33,809 nucleotides of DNA from Acidobacteriota bacterium (GTDB lineage Bacteria > Acidobacteriota > Vicinamibacteria > Vicinamibacterales > CAVVIG01): positions 1 through 33,809 of the forward strand of contig JAHFUL010000017.1 in the NCBI GenBank assembly GCA_023265155.1, read 5' to 3'. Shown here piece after piece: positions 16,579-23,769 of this stretch. The translations under genes were made by a program, and so were the position numbers. Numbering within the stretch: the first letter of the stretch is position 1; every line of letters starts with the position of its first letter. The notes under the pieces were generated by a model. That model saw nothing but the letters and a program-made list of their open reading frames with translations. It was not told the DNA's origin and searched no databases.

Positions 16579-17067
16579 ATGGACAGAACACGCGTGATGA
16601 TCCTGGCGATAGCGCTCCTTGCCGTCGCGCCTTCACAGGCGTTTGCAGACGCGACGCTCTTCCTCGGCGCCAACACCACGCCCGCCAACCGGATGGTGAA
16701 GGGTTTCGCGGTCGGTGGGAGCCTGCTGGTGCTGGGGTTTGAAATCGAGTACGCCCACACGCCTGACGACGCGAACACGCTGGCGCCGGCCCTGACGACG
16801 GGCATGGGCAACCTGCTCCTGCAGACACCGTTCGAACTGTTCGGCATTCAACCGTACGTGACGGCGGGCGCCGGCCTCTATCGCGAGAAACTCGGCAACA
16901 CGGGCCACCAGGAGACAAACGTCACCCTGAGCTCGGGGGGCGGCATCAAGATCGGTCTCGTCGGGCCGGTGAGGCTGCGAGTGGACTATCGCGTGTTCAA
17001 ACTGGCAGGCGGTGCGCTGAGCTCGCCAGCGCACCGCGTCTACGCAGGACTGAATCTGAAGTTCTGA
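16579..17067 (+). CDS. Small outer-membrane beta-barrel protein
   Basis: A 162-residue exported protein. The signal peptide is about residues 1-24 (MDRTRVMILAIALLAVAPSQAFA). The mature part has alternating hydrophobic strands with glycine-rich turns, such as GGSLLVLGFEIEYAHT, IQPYVTAGAGLYRE, VTLSSGGGIKIGLVGPVRLRVDYRVF, and ends AGLNLKF. A terminal Phe and an 8-strand length fit small OmpW/OmpX-like barrels. CAGGAGG lies 5 bp before ATG 16579. It converges with the next gene with only 2 bp between the stops, and no terminator is visible. Specific function unknown. Confidence 0.82.
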   Translation: MDRTRVMILAIALLAVAPSQAFADATLFLGANTTPANRMVKGFAVGGSLLVLGFEIEYAHTPDDANTLAPALTTGMGNLLLQTPFELFGIQPYVTAGAGLYREKLGNTGHQETNVTLSSGGGIKIGLVGPVRLRVDYRVFKLAGGALSSPAHRVYAGLNLKF

Positions 17068-17069
17068 GT

Positions 17070-17564
17070 CTACTTGCCGAAGTCTGAGACGAGCGCCAGA
17101 TTCACGAGGTTCTGGCCCTGCGCATAGGAAGCGCCAAACTTCTCGAAGAGCGCGTTCACCTCGAGCGGCGGAAAACCCTCGGCAAGGATGGTCGAGACCG
17201 TGTAATCCGCATCCTTGACCGATGGATCGATGAAGAAGATGTACAAGACGTTGCCGCCCGCGGCAGGGTCAACAGACTTGAACAGCTTCCAGCTCTTGGC
17301 CTGCTCCTTGCGCTCGGGCTTGCTGCTCTTCTGCAGGACTTCCTTGAGCTTCCCCATGACCATCTCAAAGTCAGCTGTCTTATCTGCTTTGATGAAATGG
17401 AGCACCATTCCACCATCGGGTCCAAACTTTTGGGTGGGAGGTGCGGCTGGCGCCGCGGGTTGCTGCTGTGCTCCCGTTTGGATGGTGCACAACACGCCAG
17501 CCACCAGGATACCCGCGATCAATGATCGCCGACCCGCAAGAGCCGACACGAAACTTCGAAACAT
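17070..17564 (-). CDS. Small exported protein of unknown function
   Basis: A 164-residue protein with a signal peptide (MFRSFVSALAGRRSLIAGILVAGVL, cleaved near the Ala/Gln-rich stretch at about 30) and a Pro/Ala linker. A compact domain follows with MVLHFIKADKTADFEMVMGKLKEVLQKS, VLYIFFIDPSVKDADYTVSTIL and LFEKFGASYAQGQNLVNLALV. The domain looks like a dimeric alpha/beta fold of the kind seen in exported acidobacterial proteins; I do not recognise a named family. GGAGG lies 5 bp before ATG 17564. Its leader has a possible promoter (TTGACC, then GTTAAA 18 bp later), not strong. It converges with the barrel gene. Confidence 0.75.
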   Translation of the reverse strand: MFRSFVSALAGRRSLIAGILVAGVLCTIQTGAQQQPAAPAAPPTQKFGPDGGMVLHFIKADKTADFEMVMGKLKEVLQKSSKPERKEQAKSWKLFKSVDPAAGGNVLYIFFIDPSVKDADYTVSTILAEGFPPLEVNALFEKFGASYAQGQNLVNLALVSDFGK

Positions 17565-17633
17565 CGTGGCCTCCTTCGCCAAAGGACGAATTTCAAAAGG
17601 GTGCTACTTTAACGTACTTTCAGCGTTGCGTGG

Positions 17634-18836
17634 TCAAACGAAAATCGCCATCACCTCATGAGCAAGAAGCATTCCCCGACGCGTGAGCCAAAGGCGCCCG
17701 TCCTCCCGCCGCAGGAGTCCTTCCTCTAAGAAAGGCTGAAAATCCCGACTGTAACGTTGCCAGACGTCCACGCCGTATCGCGCCTGAATCATTCCCATAT
17801 CCACCCCCTCGACGAGGCGAAGGCCTGTAAACAGCGCGTCGCCCAGCCGCTCCGCCGGAGAGAGCCGATGCACGTCGATTGCCGGGGACTCGCCGCGAAC
17901 GAGACGGTCGATGTAATCCTCCGTGGCCGCGACATTCTTCCACCGCGAGGCGCCACTTGTGGAATGCGCGCCGCAGCCGAACCCGATCCATTGGCCGTCG
18001 CTCCAGTACTTGACGTTGTGGCGCGAACGCCGGCCGGGCCGCGCGACATTCGAGATCTCGTACTGCTCCAGGCCTGCCGCCCCGAGGCGCTCCATGGCCG
18101 CTTCGTACATCCTCGCCACGTCTTCGTCTGGCGCCTGCGACCACCGGGAGCGGGCCATTTCCTCCTTGAGCGGCGCGTTAGGATACACCTCGAGCATATA
18201 GAGCGACACGTGCTCGGGCCCCAGGTCGATGGCGCTGTCGACTGACTCCAGCCACTCGTCAACGCGCTGGCCCGGGAGCCACATCATCAGATCGACGCTG
18301 ATATTGTCGAATCCGGCCGAGCGCGCCTCACCGAATGCAGCGCGGGCGCGCGCGGCCCCGTGCAGGCGCGAAAGCCGTTTCAGCTCGTCGTCCCGAAAGG
18401 ATTGGACACCGAAACTGACGCGATTGACTCCGGCCTCTCGAAACGCCCCTAAACGGGCCGCCGTCACTGATTCGGGGTTGGCCTCGAGCGTCACCTCGCG
18501 CTCGGCCGCCAGCTGGAAAGACCCTTCGCAGGCCCGGATAATCCGTCCGACCTCCCCGGGTTCAAGAAGGGAGGGGGTGCCGCCGCCAAAATAGATGGTG
18601 TCCGCCTTGGGGCGGACCTTATCCGCTGCGGGGCGGACGGTGTCGGCTGCGGTTGCGGTTGCGGGGCGGACCTTATCAGGTCCGCCCTTCCCGGGATCAG
18701 GTCCGCCGCCCATAATCTCCGTCACCAGGGCGTCGACGTACCGCTCCTTCAACCTGGCATCGTACAGGCCGCGGTTGAAGTTGCAGTAGTTGCAGATGGC
18801 GGAGCAGAAAGGGATATGGACGTACAGGCCAAGCAT
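17634..18836 (-). CDS. hemW: Radical SAM protein HemW (heme chaperone family)
   Basis: A 400-residue protein of the HemN/HemW radical-SAM family. It starts LGLYVHIPFCSAICNYCNF with the C-x3-C-x2-C cluster (C11, C15, C18). It contains YFGGGTPSLL, EANPES, RVSFGVQSF and SVDLMMWLPGQ, as in HemW, which inserts or traffics heme and is not the oxidase itself. Between about residues 44 and 79, before the strand ADTIYFGGGTPS, there is a Pro/Lys/Ala-rich stretch with DKVRPAT, DTVRPA and DKVRPKAD encoded by palindromic repeats; the family is normally shorter here. ATG 18836 has no ribosome site: the leader is a minisatellite. It lies downstream of the dnaK-dnaJ-hspR set on the same strand. Confidence 0.92.
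   Translation of the reverse strand: MLGLYVHIPFCSAICNYCNFNRGLYDARLKERYVDALVTEIMGGGPDPGKGGPDKVRPATATAADTVRPAADKVRPKADTIYFGGGTPSLLEPGEVGRIIRACEGSFQLAAEREVTLEANPESVTAARLGAFREAGVNRVSFGVQSFRDDELKRLSRLHGAARARAAFGEARSAGFDNISVDLMMWLPGQRVDEWLESVDSAIDLGPEHVSLYMLEVYPNAPLKEEMARSRWSQAPDEDVARMYEAAMERLGAAGLEQYEISNVARPGRRSRHNVKYWSDGQWIGFGCGAHSTSGASRWKNVAATEDYIDRLVRGESPAIDVHRLSPAERLGDALFTGLRLVEGVDMGMIQARYGVDVWQRYSRDFQPFLEEGLLRREDGRLWLTRRGMLLAHEVMAIFV
18598..18715. repeat. Palindromic repeat cluster inside hemW
   Basis: Several GGCGGAC and GTCCGCC units lie here. One perfect hairpin has arms GGGCGGACCT and AGGTCCGCCC with a 4-base loop (18664-18687). A GGTTGC duplication is nearby. Translated on the minus strand they give the DKVRPKAD-type insertion in HemW. 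The total length is a multiple of three and no stop is created. Confidence 0.85.
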
Positions 18837-18837
18837 T

Positions 18838-19025
18838 GCAGACCGCAGATTTCAGATTGCAGATTGGATTGCAGATTGGATTGCAGACTGCAGATTGGAT
18901 TGCAGATTGGATTTCTGATTGCTCGTTGCCGATTGCCGATTCTTCGTCGAGCCACACCGATCGGGCAACAATGAATCTGCAATCAATCTGCACTCCATCT
19001 GCCATCTGCCGTCTGCCATCTGCAA
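18838..19025. repeat. Mirror minisatellite, GCAGATTGGATT family, copy 1
   Basis: A left arm (about 18838-18925) of GCAGATTGGATT units and an inverted right arm (about 18970-19025) of ATCTGCCATCTGC units flank a ~45-bp core. This fills the gap between the DnaC-like gene and hemW, starting 2 bp before the stop of the former and ending at the hemW ATG. It can fold into a long imperfect hairpin in the mRNA. Confidence 0.9.
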
Positions 19026-19027
19026 TT

Positions 19028-19900
19028 TCATGATCCAGCCCTGCCTCCCGGCCACTTGAGATCGGCGCGGCCATCGCGGACGGCGGGGTCGCGGAGCTGC
19101 GCGCGCGCCTGTCGCCCGCCGCGGGGAGGTGCCGGCGGGCTCTTTCTCCGCGTCTTCCACAGCGTGACCAGATCGTCCACACCGCCATTGGTCGGCAGCT
19201 CGCGGTAGTCGGCGCCATCCATCGGCAGGAACTCGCACATCTCGTGCAGACGCGACCGCATCCGCGCGCCGATGCGGAACAGGAGCGAGTTGGGATCGGT
19301 GTCGTCAGGAATATCCGGATAATTCGACGTGAAGATGGTGAGCCGCCGCTCGTTGTACCGCGTATTCACGATGAGGTTCATCGTCTCCTCGACCCACTCG
19401 GAGGTCTTTTCGGCGCCGAGATCGTCGAGCACGAACAAGTCGGCCGTCATCACAGGACGGAGGACTTCAAGCTCGGTGGTGCGAATCGATGGATCGTACG
19501 TGCTCCGGATCACCCGCAGGAGATCCCGCGTGTCGTAGAACAGTCCGCGGGCCCCTGTCGTCTGCACAACCTGTTTCAATACGGCGACGGCGAGGTGCGT
19601 TTTGCCGACGCCAGGCTGTCCCTCGAGAAACAGGCCCTGGTTGACGACTGGAAACGCGTCCGCGACGCGTTGCGCCTGTGCGGCCGCGCGTTCGAGCGTT
19701 TCGTTGTACGCGGTGAAGTTGGCGATGGTGCAATGCTGATAGCGCCGGGGAATCTTGGCGCCGGCCAGACGCTGGCGGCTCACGTTCTCGCGCCAGCAGT
19801 CGCAGCGAACCACTCGCCGGGGTCCGTCCGCTGGTTCGCCGGGTTTCAGATCCGGCTTCCAGCCGGTGTCATCACAGAGAGGGCAGGCCACAAGACTCAT
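19028..19900 (-). CDS. DnaC/IstB-like AAA+ ATPase (helicase-loader type)
   Basis: A 290-residue ATPase. It has an N-terminal zinc-binding region CPLCDDTGW ... CDCW (about 6-36), Walker A GQPGVGKTHLA (about 93-103), Walker B LFVLDDLGAE and sensor-type FTSNYP, with arginine-finger candidates in RIGARMRSRLHEM. This matches DnaC/DnaI helicase loaders that deliver the replicative helicase. IstB-type transposition helpers are close relatives, but no insertion sequence is near and the Cys motif favours the replication type. The Arg/Pro-rich tail (last ~35 residues) is poorly conserved-looking. It sits between hspR and hemW on the same strand; the only upstream purine run, GAGAGG, is unusually close to ATG 19900. 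Confidence 0.9.
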   Translation of the reverse strand: MSLVACPLCDDTGWKPDLKPGEPADGPRRVVRCDCWRENVSRQRLAGAKIPRRYQHCTIANFTAYNETLERAAAQAQRVADAFPVVNQGLFLEGQPGVGKTHLAVAVLKQVVQTTGARGLFYDTRDLLRVIRSTYDPSIRTTELEVLRPVMTADLFVLDDLGAEKTSEWVEETMNLIVNTRYNERRLTIFTSNYPDIPDDTDPNSLLFRIGARMRSRLHEMCEFLPMDGADYRELPTNGGVDDLVTLWKTRRKSPPAPPRGGRQARAQLRDPAVRDGRADLKWPGGRAGS

Positions 19901-19967
19901 GCCTCTCGAGTGATGCGCTCGTCACGCGAACAGCATACTCCGAAAGTTCGATCGAGCGAACGGACTT

Positions 19968-20396
19968 TTACGTTTTGACTTTTGTGTTTTCATCCGGTGC
20001 GGGGGCCGGCGACGTCCGCACGAGATCGGTCGGCGATGATTTCACGAGCGCGGTGGATAGACGCTGCTCCCAATCGCCGATGCCGCGCGCGAGCTCATGC
20101 TTCACGTACTCCATGAACTCGTTGACTTCATGCTGCATGCGCTCGATTTTGCAGCGCATGTTGAGAATGATCTCCACTCCGGCCAGATTGACGCCGAGAT
20201 CTCGGGTCAGTGACAGAATCGTTTCGAGCTGCTCGAGATCTTCTTCGGAATACAGCCTGGTGTTCCCGTCGGTCCTTGACGGTTTCAACAAGCCTTCGCG
20301 TTCGTACAGCCGCAGCGTCTGCGGGTGGATGCTGTACTTCTGCGCCACCGCGCTGATCATGTAACAGGCCTTGCCGGTTTTCTTCATTGGCGTCAC
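19968..20396 (-). CDS. hspR: HspR, MerR-family repressor of the dnaK operon
   Basis: A 142-residue MerR-type regulator. The winged helix-turn-helix YMISAVAQKYSIHPQTLRLYEREGLLKPSRT (about 12-42) is the HspR signature, followed by NTRLYSEEDLEQLETILSLTRDLGVNLAGVEIIL and a coiled-coil dimer helix. HspR represses dnaK operons by binding HAIR sites with DnaK as corepressor. The start is taken as GTG 20396, overlapping the dnaJ stop (GTGA); an ATG nine bases on (20387) is possible. Gene order dnaK-dnaJ-hspR supports autoregulation; grpE, usual in actinobacterial versions, is missing here. Confidence 0.93.
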   Translation of the reverse strand: MTPMKKTGKACYMISAVAQKYSIHPQTLRLYEREGLLKPSRTDGNTRLYSEEDLEQLETILSLTRDLGVNLAGVEIILNMRCKIERMQHEVNEFMEYVKHELARGIGDWEQRLSTALVKSSPTDLVRTSPAPAPDENTKVKT

Positions 20397-21511
20397 AACG
20401 CTTTCGATCCAGAGGACCCGGGGGACAGGTCCCGACGCACATCCTCGGTTGCGTTGATCTTTCCGAACTCCTTCAGCAGCTCCTTCGAACGCTCGTCCAG
20501 GAGCTTGGGCAGCACGATCTTCACCTCCACGACGAGATCGCCGCGCGTCCCGCCGCGGGCCGACGGCACGCCGCGCCCGCTGAGGCGGAACCGCTGCCCG
20601 GACTGCGTGCCGGGCGGCACCCGGAGCCGGGCGGTGCCATCGATCGCGGGCACCTCGACACGCGCGCCGAGCGCGGCTTCATGAATTGCGATCGGCACGA
20701 CGAGGTGCAGATCGTCTCCCTCGCGTCGAAACACCGGATGCGGCTCGACTCGAACGGTGATGAACAGGTCGCCGTGTTCCCCCCCGTTTCTGCCGGCGTG
20801 CCCCTTGCCCGGAATACGAATCCGCGCGAGGTCCGCGAGGCCGGCTGACACGTTGATCGTCAACGTGTCCGTGCGCAAGTAGGTCTGGCGTCCGCCACAG
20901 GCCGGGCAGATGACGTCGTTTCGCCGGCCGGTGCCCTGGCACTGCGGACACGACGTGGAGAACACCATATGTCCACGCGCCGACTGAATGTTCCCTGTGC
21001 CCTGACATGCCACGCAGCGGCTTTCGACCGTCCGCACCCGGCCGCTCCCCTGACACGTGCGGCAGTGCTCGAGCCGAGTCGCCGTCACGTCCCGCTGGCC
21101 GCCCTGCATGGCCTCCTGGAACCCGAACGTCAAAGAATGATACAGGTCGGTCCCGCGCTCCGGTGTTCCCTCGTTCGGCCGTGACCCGCCCCGCTGCAGG
21201 ATGTCTGCGAATAGCTCGCCAAACGTTGACGCCGATGCGCCGCCGACGCTCATCGAAAAGTCGAAGCCCTGGAACCCCACCGTTCCGGCCGGGTCGGGCG
21301 CCGCGGGGGCCCCGCCGGTGTCGTACCGGCGTCGCTGCTCGGGATCGCTCAGCGTTTCGTACGCCTCGGCGATGCGGCGAAACTGTGCCGCCGCCATCCG
21401 ATCCCCGGGGTTGATGTCGGGGTGACATTTGCGCGCGAGCCGCTTGTACGCGCGCTTGATGTCGTTCAGCGTCGCACCCGGTTCGATGCCGAGCAACACG
21501 TAGAAATCCAT
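20393..21511 (-). CDS. dnaJ: DnaJ co-chaperone
   Basis: A 372-residue type I J-protein. The J domain is residues 1-64 with the catalytic HPD in KCHPDINPGD. A short glycine-poor linker is followed by four zinc-centre repeats CRTCQGSG, CVACQGTG, CPQCQGTG and CPACGGRQ, then the substrate-binding C-terminal domains (RIPGKGHAGRNGGEHGDLFI, RLSGRGVPSARGG). It stimulates DnaK ATPase and presents clients. The reading frame is open 96 bp further upstream, but that part is translated minisatellite. The J-domain start MDFYVLLGI sets the start at 21511 (21517 possible). No ribosome site is visible because a repeat occupies the leader, which is odd for a major chaperone. Confidence 0.94.
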   Translation of the reverse strand: MDFYVLLGIEPGATLNDIKRAYKRLARKCHPDINPGDRMAAAQFRRIAEAYETLSDPEQRRRYDTGGAPAAPDPAGTVGFQGFDFSMSVGGASASTFGELFADILQRGGSRPNEGTPERGTDLYHSLTFGFQEAMQGGQRDVTATRLEHCRTCQGSGRVRTVESRCVACQGTGNIQSARGHMVFSTSCPQCQGTGRRNDVICPACGGRQTYLRTDTLTINVSAGLADLARIRIPGKGHAGRNGGEHGDLFITVRVEPHPVFRREGDDLHLVVPIAIHEAALGARVEVPAIDGTARLRVPPGTQSGQRFRLSGRGVPSARGGTRGDLVVEVKIVLPKLLDERSKELLKEFGKINATEDVRRDLSPGSSGSKAL

Positions 21512-21533
21512 GAGCATGCAATGGCAGAGTTCA

Positions 21534-21615
21534 GAGTGCAGACTGCAGATTGAATTGCAGATTGGATGGCAGATTGAACCCCAAGATCTGCAATCTGCAA
21601 TCTGCAATCTGCGAT
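21534..21615. repeat. Mirror minisatellite, GCAGATTGGATT family, copy 2
   Basis: A left arm of GCAGATTG(G/A)ATT units and an inverted right arm of ATCTGCAATCTGC units surround a core of about 10 bp. It fills the dnaK-dnaJ gap, from 7 bp after the dnaK stop nearly to the dnaJ start. It would form a stable hairpin in the polycistronic mRNA and could reduce or separate dnaJ expression. Confidence 0.9.
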
Positions 21616-21622
21616 TCGAGTG

Positions 21623-23557
21623 TCACTGTTTGCCCTCGTCCACCACCTCTGCGTCGATCACCTCACCGCTGGCGGGCTCGGAGCCGCTCGGCCCCTTCGC
21701 CGCTCCGTCGCCAGGCCCTGAGCTTTCCGCCGCGCCGCTCCGCGCGCCGGCCGCCGAAGCCTGCTGATAAAGCGTCGCCGCCGCCTTGTGCTGCGCCTGC
21801 GTCAGTTCCTCCATCGCGCGAGCAATCGCCGCCGCGTCGTTCGCCTCGAGCGCCTTCTTCAGCGACGCGGTCGCGGCCTCAATGGCCTGACGATCGCCGG
21901 CGGTCAACTTGTCCCCGTTGTCCTTCGCGAACCGCTCCGCGGCATAGACGGCCTGATCCGCGCGATTGCGCGCTTCAATCTCTTCGCGCCGCTTCTTGTC
22001 TTCCTCGGCGTGAGACTCGGCCTCTTTCATCATCCGATTGACTTCGTCCTTGTTGAGGCCGCTCGACGAGGTGATCGTGATCTTCTGCTCTTTGGTCGTG
22101 CCCAGATCCTTGGCGGACACGTTCACGATGCCGTTGGCGTCGATGTCGAACGTGACATCGATCTGCGGCACGCCACGCGGCGCCGGCGGCAGCCCGTCCA
22201 GATGGAATTTGCCGAGCGTGCGGTTGTCGCGGGCGAGCGATCGTTCGCCCTGCAGCACGTGCACCTCGACGCTCGGCTGACTGTCGGACGCGGTCGAGAA
22301 AATCTCGCTCTTCCGCGTCGGAATCGTCGTGTTCCTCGGGATGAGCGTCGTCATCACGCCGCCCATCGTTTCGATGCCGAGCGAGAGCGGCGTGACATCG
22401 AGGAGGAGCAGGTCCTTGACGTCGCCCGCGAGGACGCCGGCCTGGATCGCCGCCCCGACCGCGACCACTTCGTCGGGGTTCACACCTTTGTGCGGCTCCC
22501 TGCCGAACAGTTCCTTGACGATCTGCTGCACCTTGGGAATGCGCGTCGATCCGCCCACCAGCACGACCTCGTCGATTTTGGAAGCGTCGAGCCCGGAGTC
22601 CGCGAGCGCCTGCCTGGTCGGGCCGACCGTTTTCTGCAGAAGGTCCTCGACGAGCTGCTCGAACTTCGCGCGCGTGACCTTCATCTGGAGATGCTTGGGT
22701 CCGGTCTGGTCGGCCGTAATGAAGGGCAGGTTGATGTCGGTCTCCAGCACGGTGGAGAGCTCCATCTTGGCCTTCTCCGCAGCTTCCTTCAGCCGTTGCA
22801 GCGCCATCCGATCCTTGCTCAGATCGATGCCTTCGCTTTTCTTGAATTCGGTGCTGATCCAATCGATGATGCGGTGATCGAGGTTGTCGCCACCCAGGTG
22901 CGTGTCGCCGTTGGTCGCCTTCACCTCGACGACGCCTTCGCCCACTTCGAGGATGGAGATGTCGAACGTGCCGCCGCCGAAGTCGTACACCGCGATGGTC
23001 TCGTCCTTCTTCTTGTCGAGACCGTACGCCAGGGCGGCCGCCGTCGGCTCGTTGACGATGCGCATGACTTCGAGGCCGGCGATCTGTCCGGCGTCCTTCG
23101 TCGCCTGACGCTGAGCATCATTGAAGTACGCGGGAACGGTGATGACGGCCTGGCTCACCGGCTGCCCGAGATACTCCTCCGCCGCCTGCTTCAGTTTCTG
23201 AAGGATCATCGCCGAGATCTCCGGCGGCGAGAGCGGCTTGGGCTGCCCCTGCACCTGCACCACGACGCGCTGACCGTCAGGCACGACGCGGAACGGCACC
23301 ATCTTCATTTCTTCGTTGACCTCGTCGAAGCGGCGACCCATGAACCGCTTGATGGAGAAGACGGTGTTTTCCGGATTCGTCACGGCCTGGCGTTTCGCGA
23401 CCTGCCCGACCAGGCGCTCCCCGCTCTTGGCGAATGCAACGACCGACGGTGTGAGCCGTCCGCCCTCCGGGTTGGTGATCACGACCGACTCGCCGCCTTC
23501 CATGACCGCGACAACAGAATTGGTGGTGCCCAGGTCGATTCCGATTATTTTGCTCAT
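21623..23557 (-). CDS. dnaK: Molecular chaperone DnaK (Hsp70)
   Basis: A 644-residue Hsp70. It starts [22 protein letters not shown] and contains the ATPase signatures [33 protein letters not shown] and [14 protein letters not shown]. The interdomain linker is [19 protein letters not shown], followed by a full substrate-binding domain. The C-terminus ends [15 protein letters not shown], typical of bacterial DnaK that works with DnaJ. The start at 23557 has GAGGT 5 bp upstream; the longer open frame runs into the promoter. First gene of the operon with dnaJ and hspR. Confidence 0.98.
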   Translation of the reverse strand: MSKIIGIDLGTTNSVVAVMEGGESVVITNPEGGRLTPSVVAFAKSGERLVGQVAKRQAVTNPENTVFSIKRFMGRRFDEVNEEMKMVPFRVVPDGQRVVVQVQGQPKPLSPPEISAMILQKLKQAAEEYLGQPVSQAVITVPAYFNDAQRQATKDAGQIAGLEVMRIVNEPTAAALAYGLDKKKDETIAVYDFGGGTFDISILEVGEGVVEVKATNGDTHLGGDNLDHRIIDWISTEFKKSEGIDLSKDRMALQRLKEAAEKAKMELSTVLETDINLPFITADQTGPKHLQMKVTRAKFEQLVEDLLQKTVGPTRQALADSGLDASKIDEVVLVGGSTRIPKVQQIVKELFGREPHKGVNPDEVVAVGAAIQAGVLAGDVKDLLLLDVTPLSLGIETMGGVMTTLIPRNTTIPTRKSEIFSTASDSQPSVEVHVLQGERSLARDNRTLGKFHLDGLPPAPRGVPQIDVTFDIDANGIVNVSAKDLGTTKEQKITITSSSGLNKDEVNRMMKEAESHAEEDKKRREEIEARNRADQAVYAAERFAKDNGDKLTAGDRQAIEAATASLKKALEANDAAAIARAMEELTQAQHKAAATLYQQASAAGARSGAAESSGPGDGAAKGPSGSEPASGEVIDAEVVDEGKQ

Positions 23558-23606
23558 TGATGACCTCGAAAGACGCTCCGTTTCGTGCGAGGGTGATATC
23601 AATCCA

Positions 23607-23635
23607 ACTATAAAAGTTGAGTGTAGGTCTGTCAA
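23607..23635 (-). promoter_or_regulatory. dnaK promoter, consensus sigma-70
   Basis: On the minus strand TTGACA (23635-23630) is followed after exactly 17 bp by TATAGT (23612-23607). That is a perfect -35 box and a near-perfect -10 box. The transcript would begin near 23600, giving a leader of about 43 bases. No sigma-32-like boxes are seen, consistent with control by repression. Confidence 0.82.
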
Positions 23636-23636
23636 T
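23616..23636. promoter_or_regulatory. HAIR-like HspR operator
   Basis: On the plus strand GTTGAGT, 7 bp, TGTCAAT. Compared with the HAIR consensus CTTGAGT-N7-ACTCAAG the first half matches 6 of 7 and the second 4 of 7, with correct order and spacing. It lies between and over the -35 and spacer of the dnaK promoter, where binding would block polymerase. A second imperfect inverted repeat, ATCCAAC-N7-GTTGAGT, overlaps the -10 box. Confidence 0.5.
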
Positions 23637-23724
23637 TTCAGCCGAGCTCGGGCGGTGCGTCGCGGTCCCGCCGCGCGTCGCTGAAAAGCATCAGTTGGAC
23701 CCTCAAGTCTTGGGCGCTCGGGTG

Positions 23725-23730
23725 TATACT
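23725..23730 (+). promoter_or_regulatory. Candidate -10 box of the FecR-like gene
   Basis: TATACT lies 39 bp before the ATG at 23770, in a suitable place for a start near 23737. No convincing -35 box lies 16-18 bp upstream. A small palindrome, CAAG-T-CTTG, at about 23703-23711 could be an operator. Confidence 0.35.
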
Positions 23731-23769
23731 GGCGTTGCCAGCGTATCCTGCCTCAGGGTTTGAGGCGCT

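Noticed and set aside
19028-19900. IstB of an IS21-type insertion sequence
   Set aside because: No istA transposase or inverted ends nearby, and the N-terminal Cys motif and operon position fit a chromosomal helicase-loader type ATPase.
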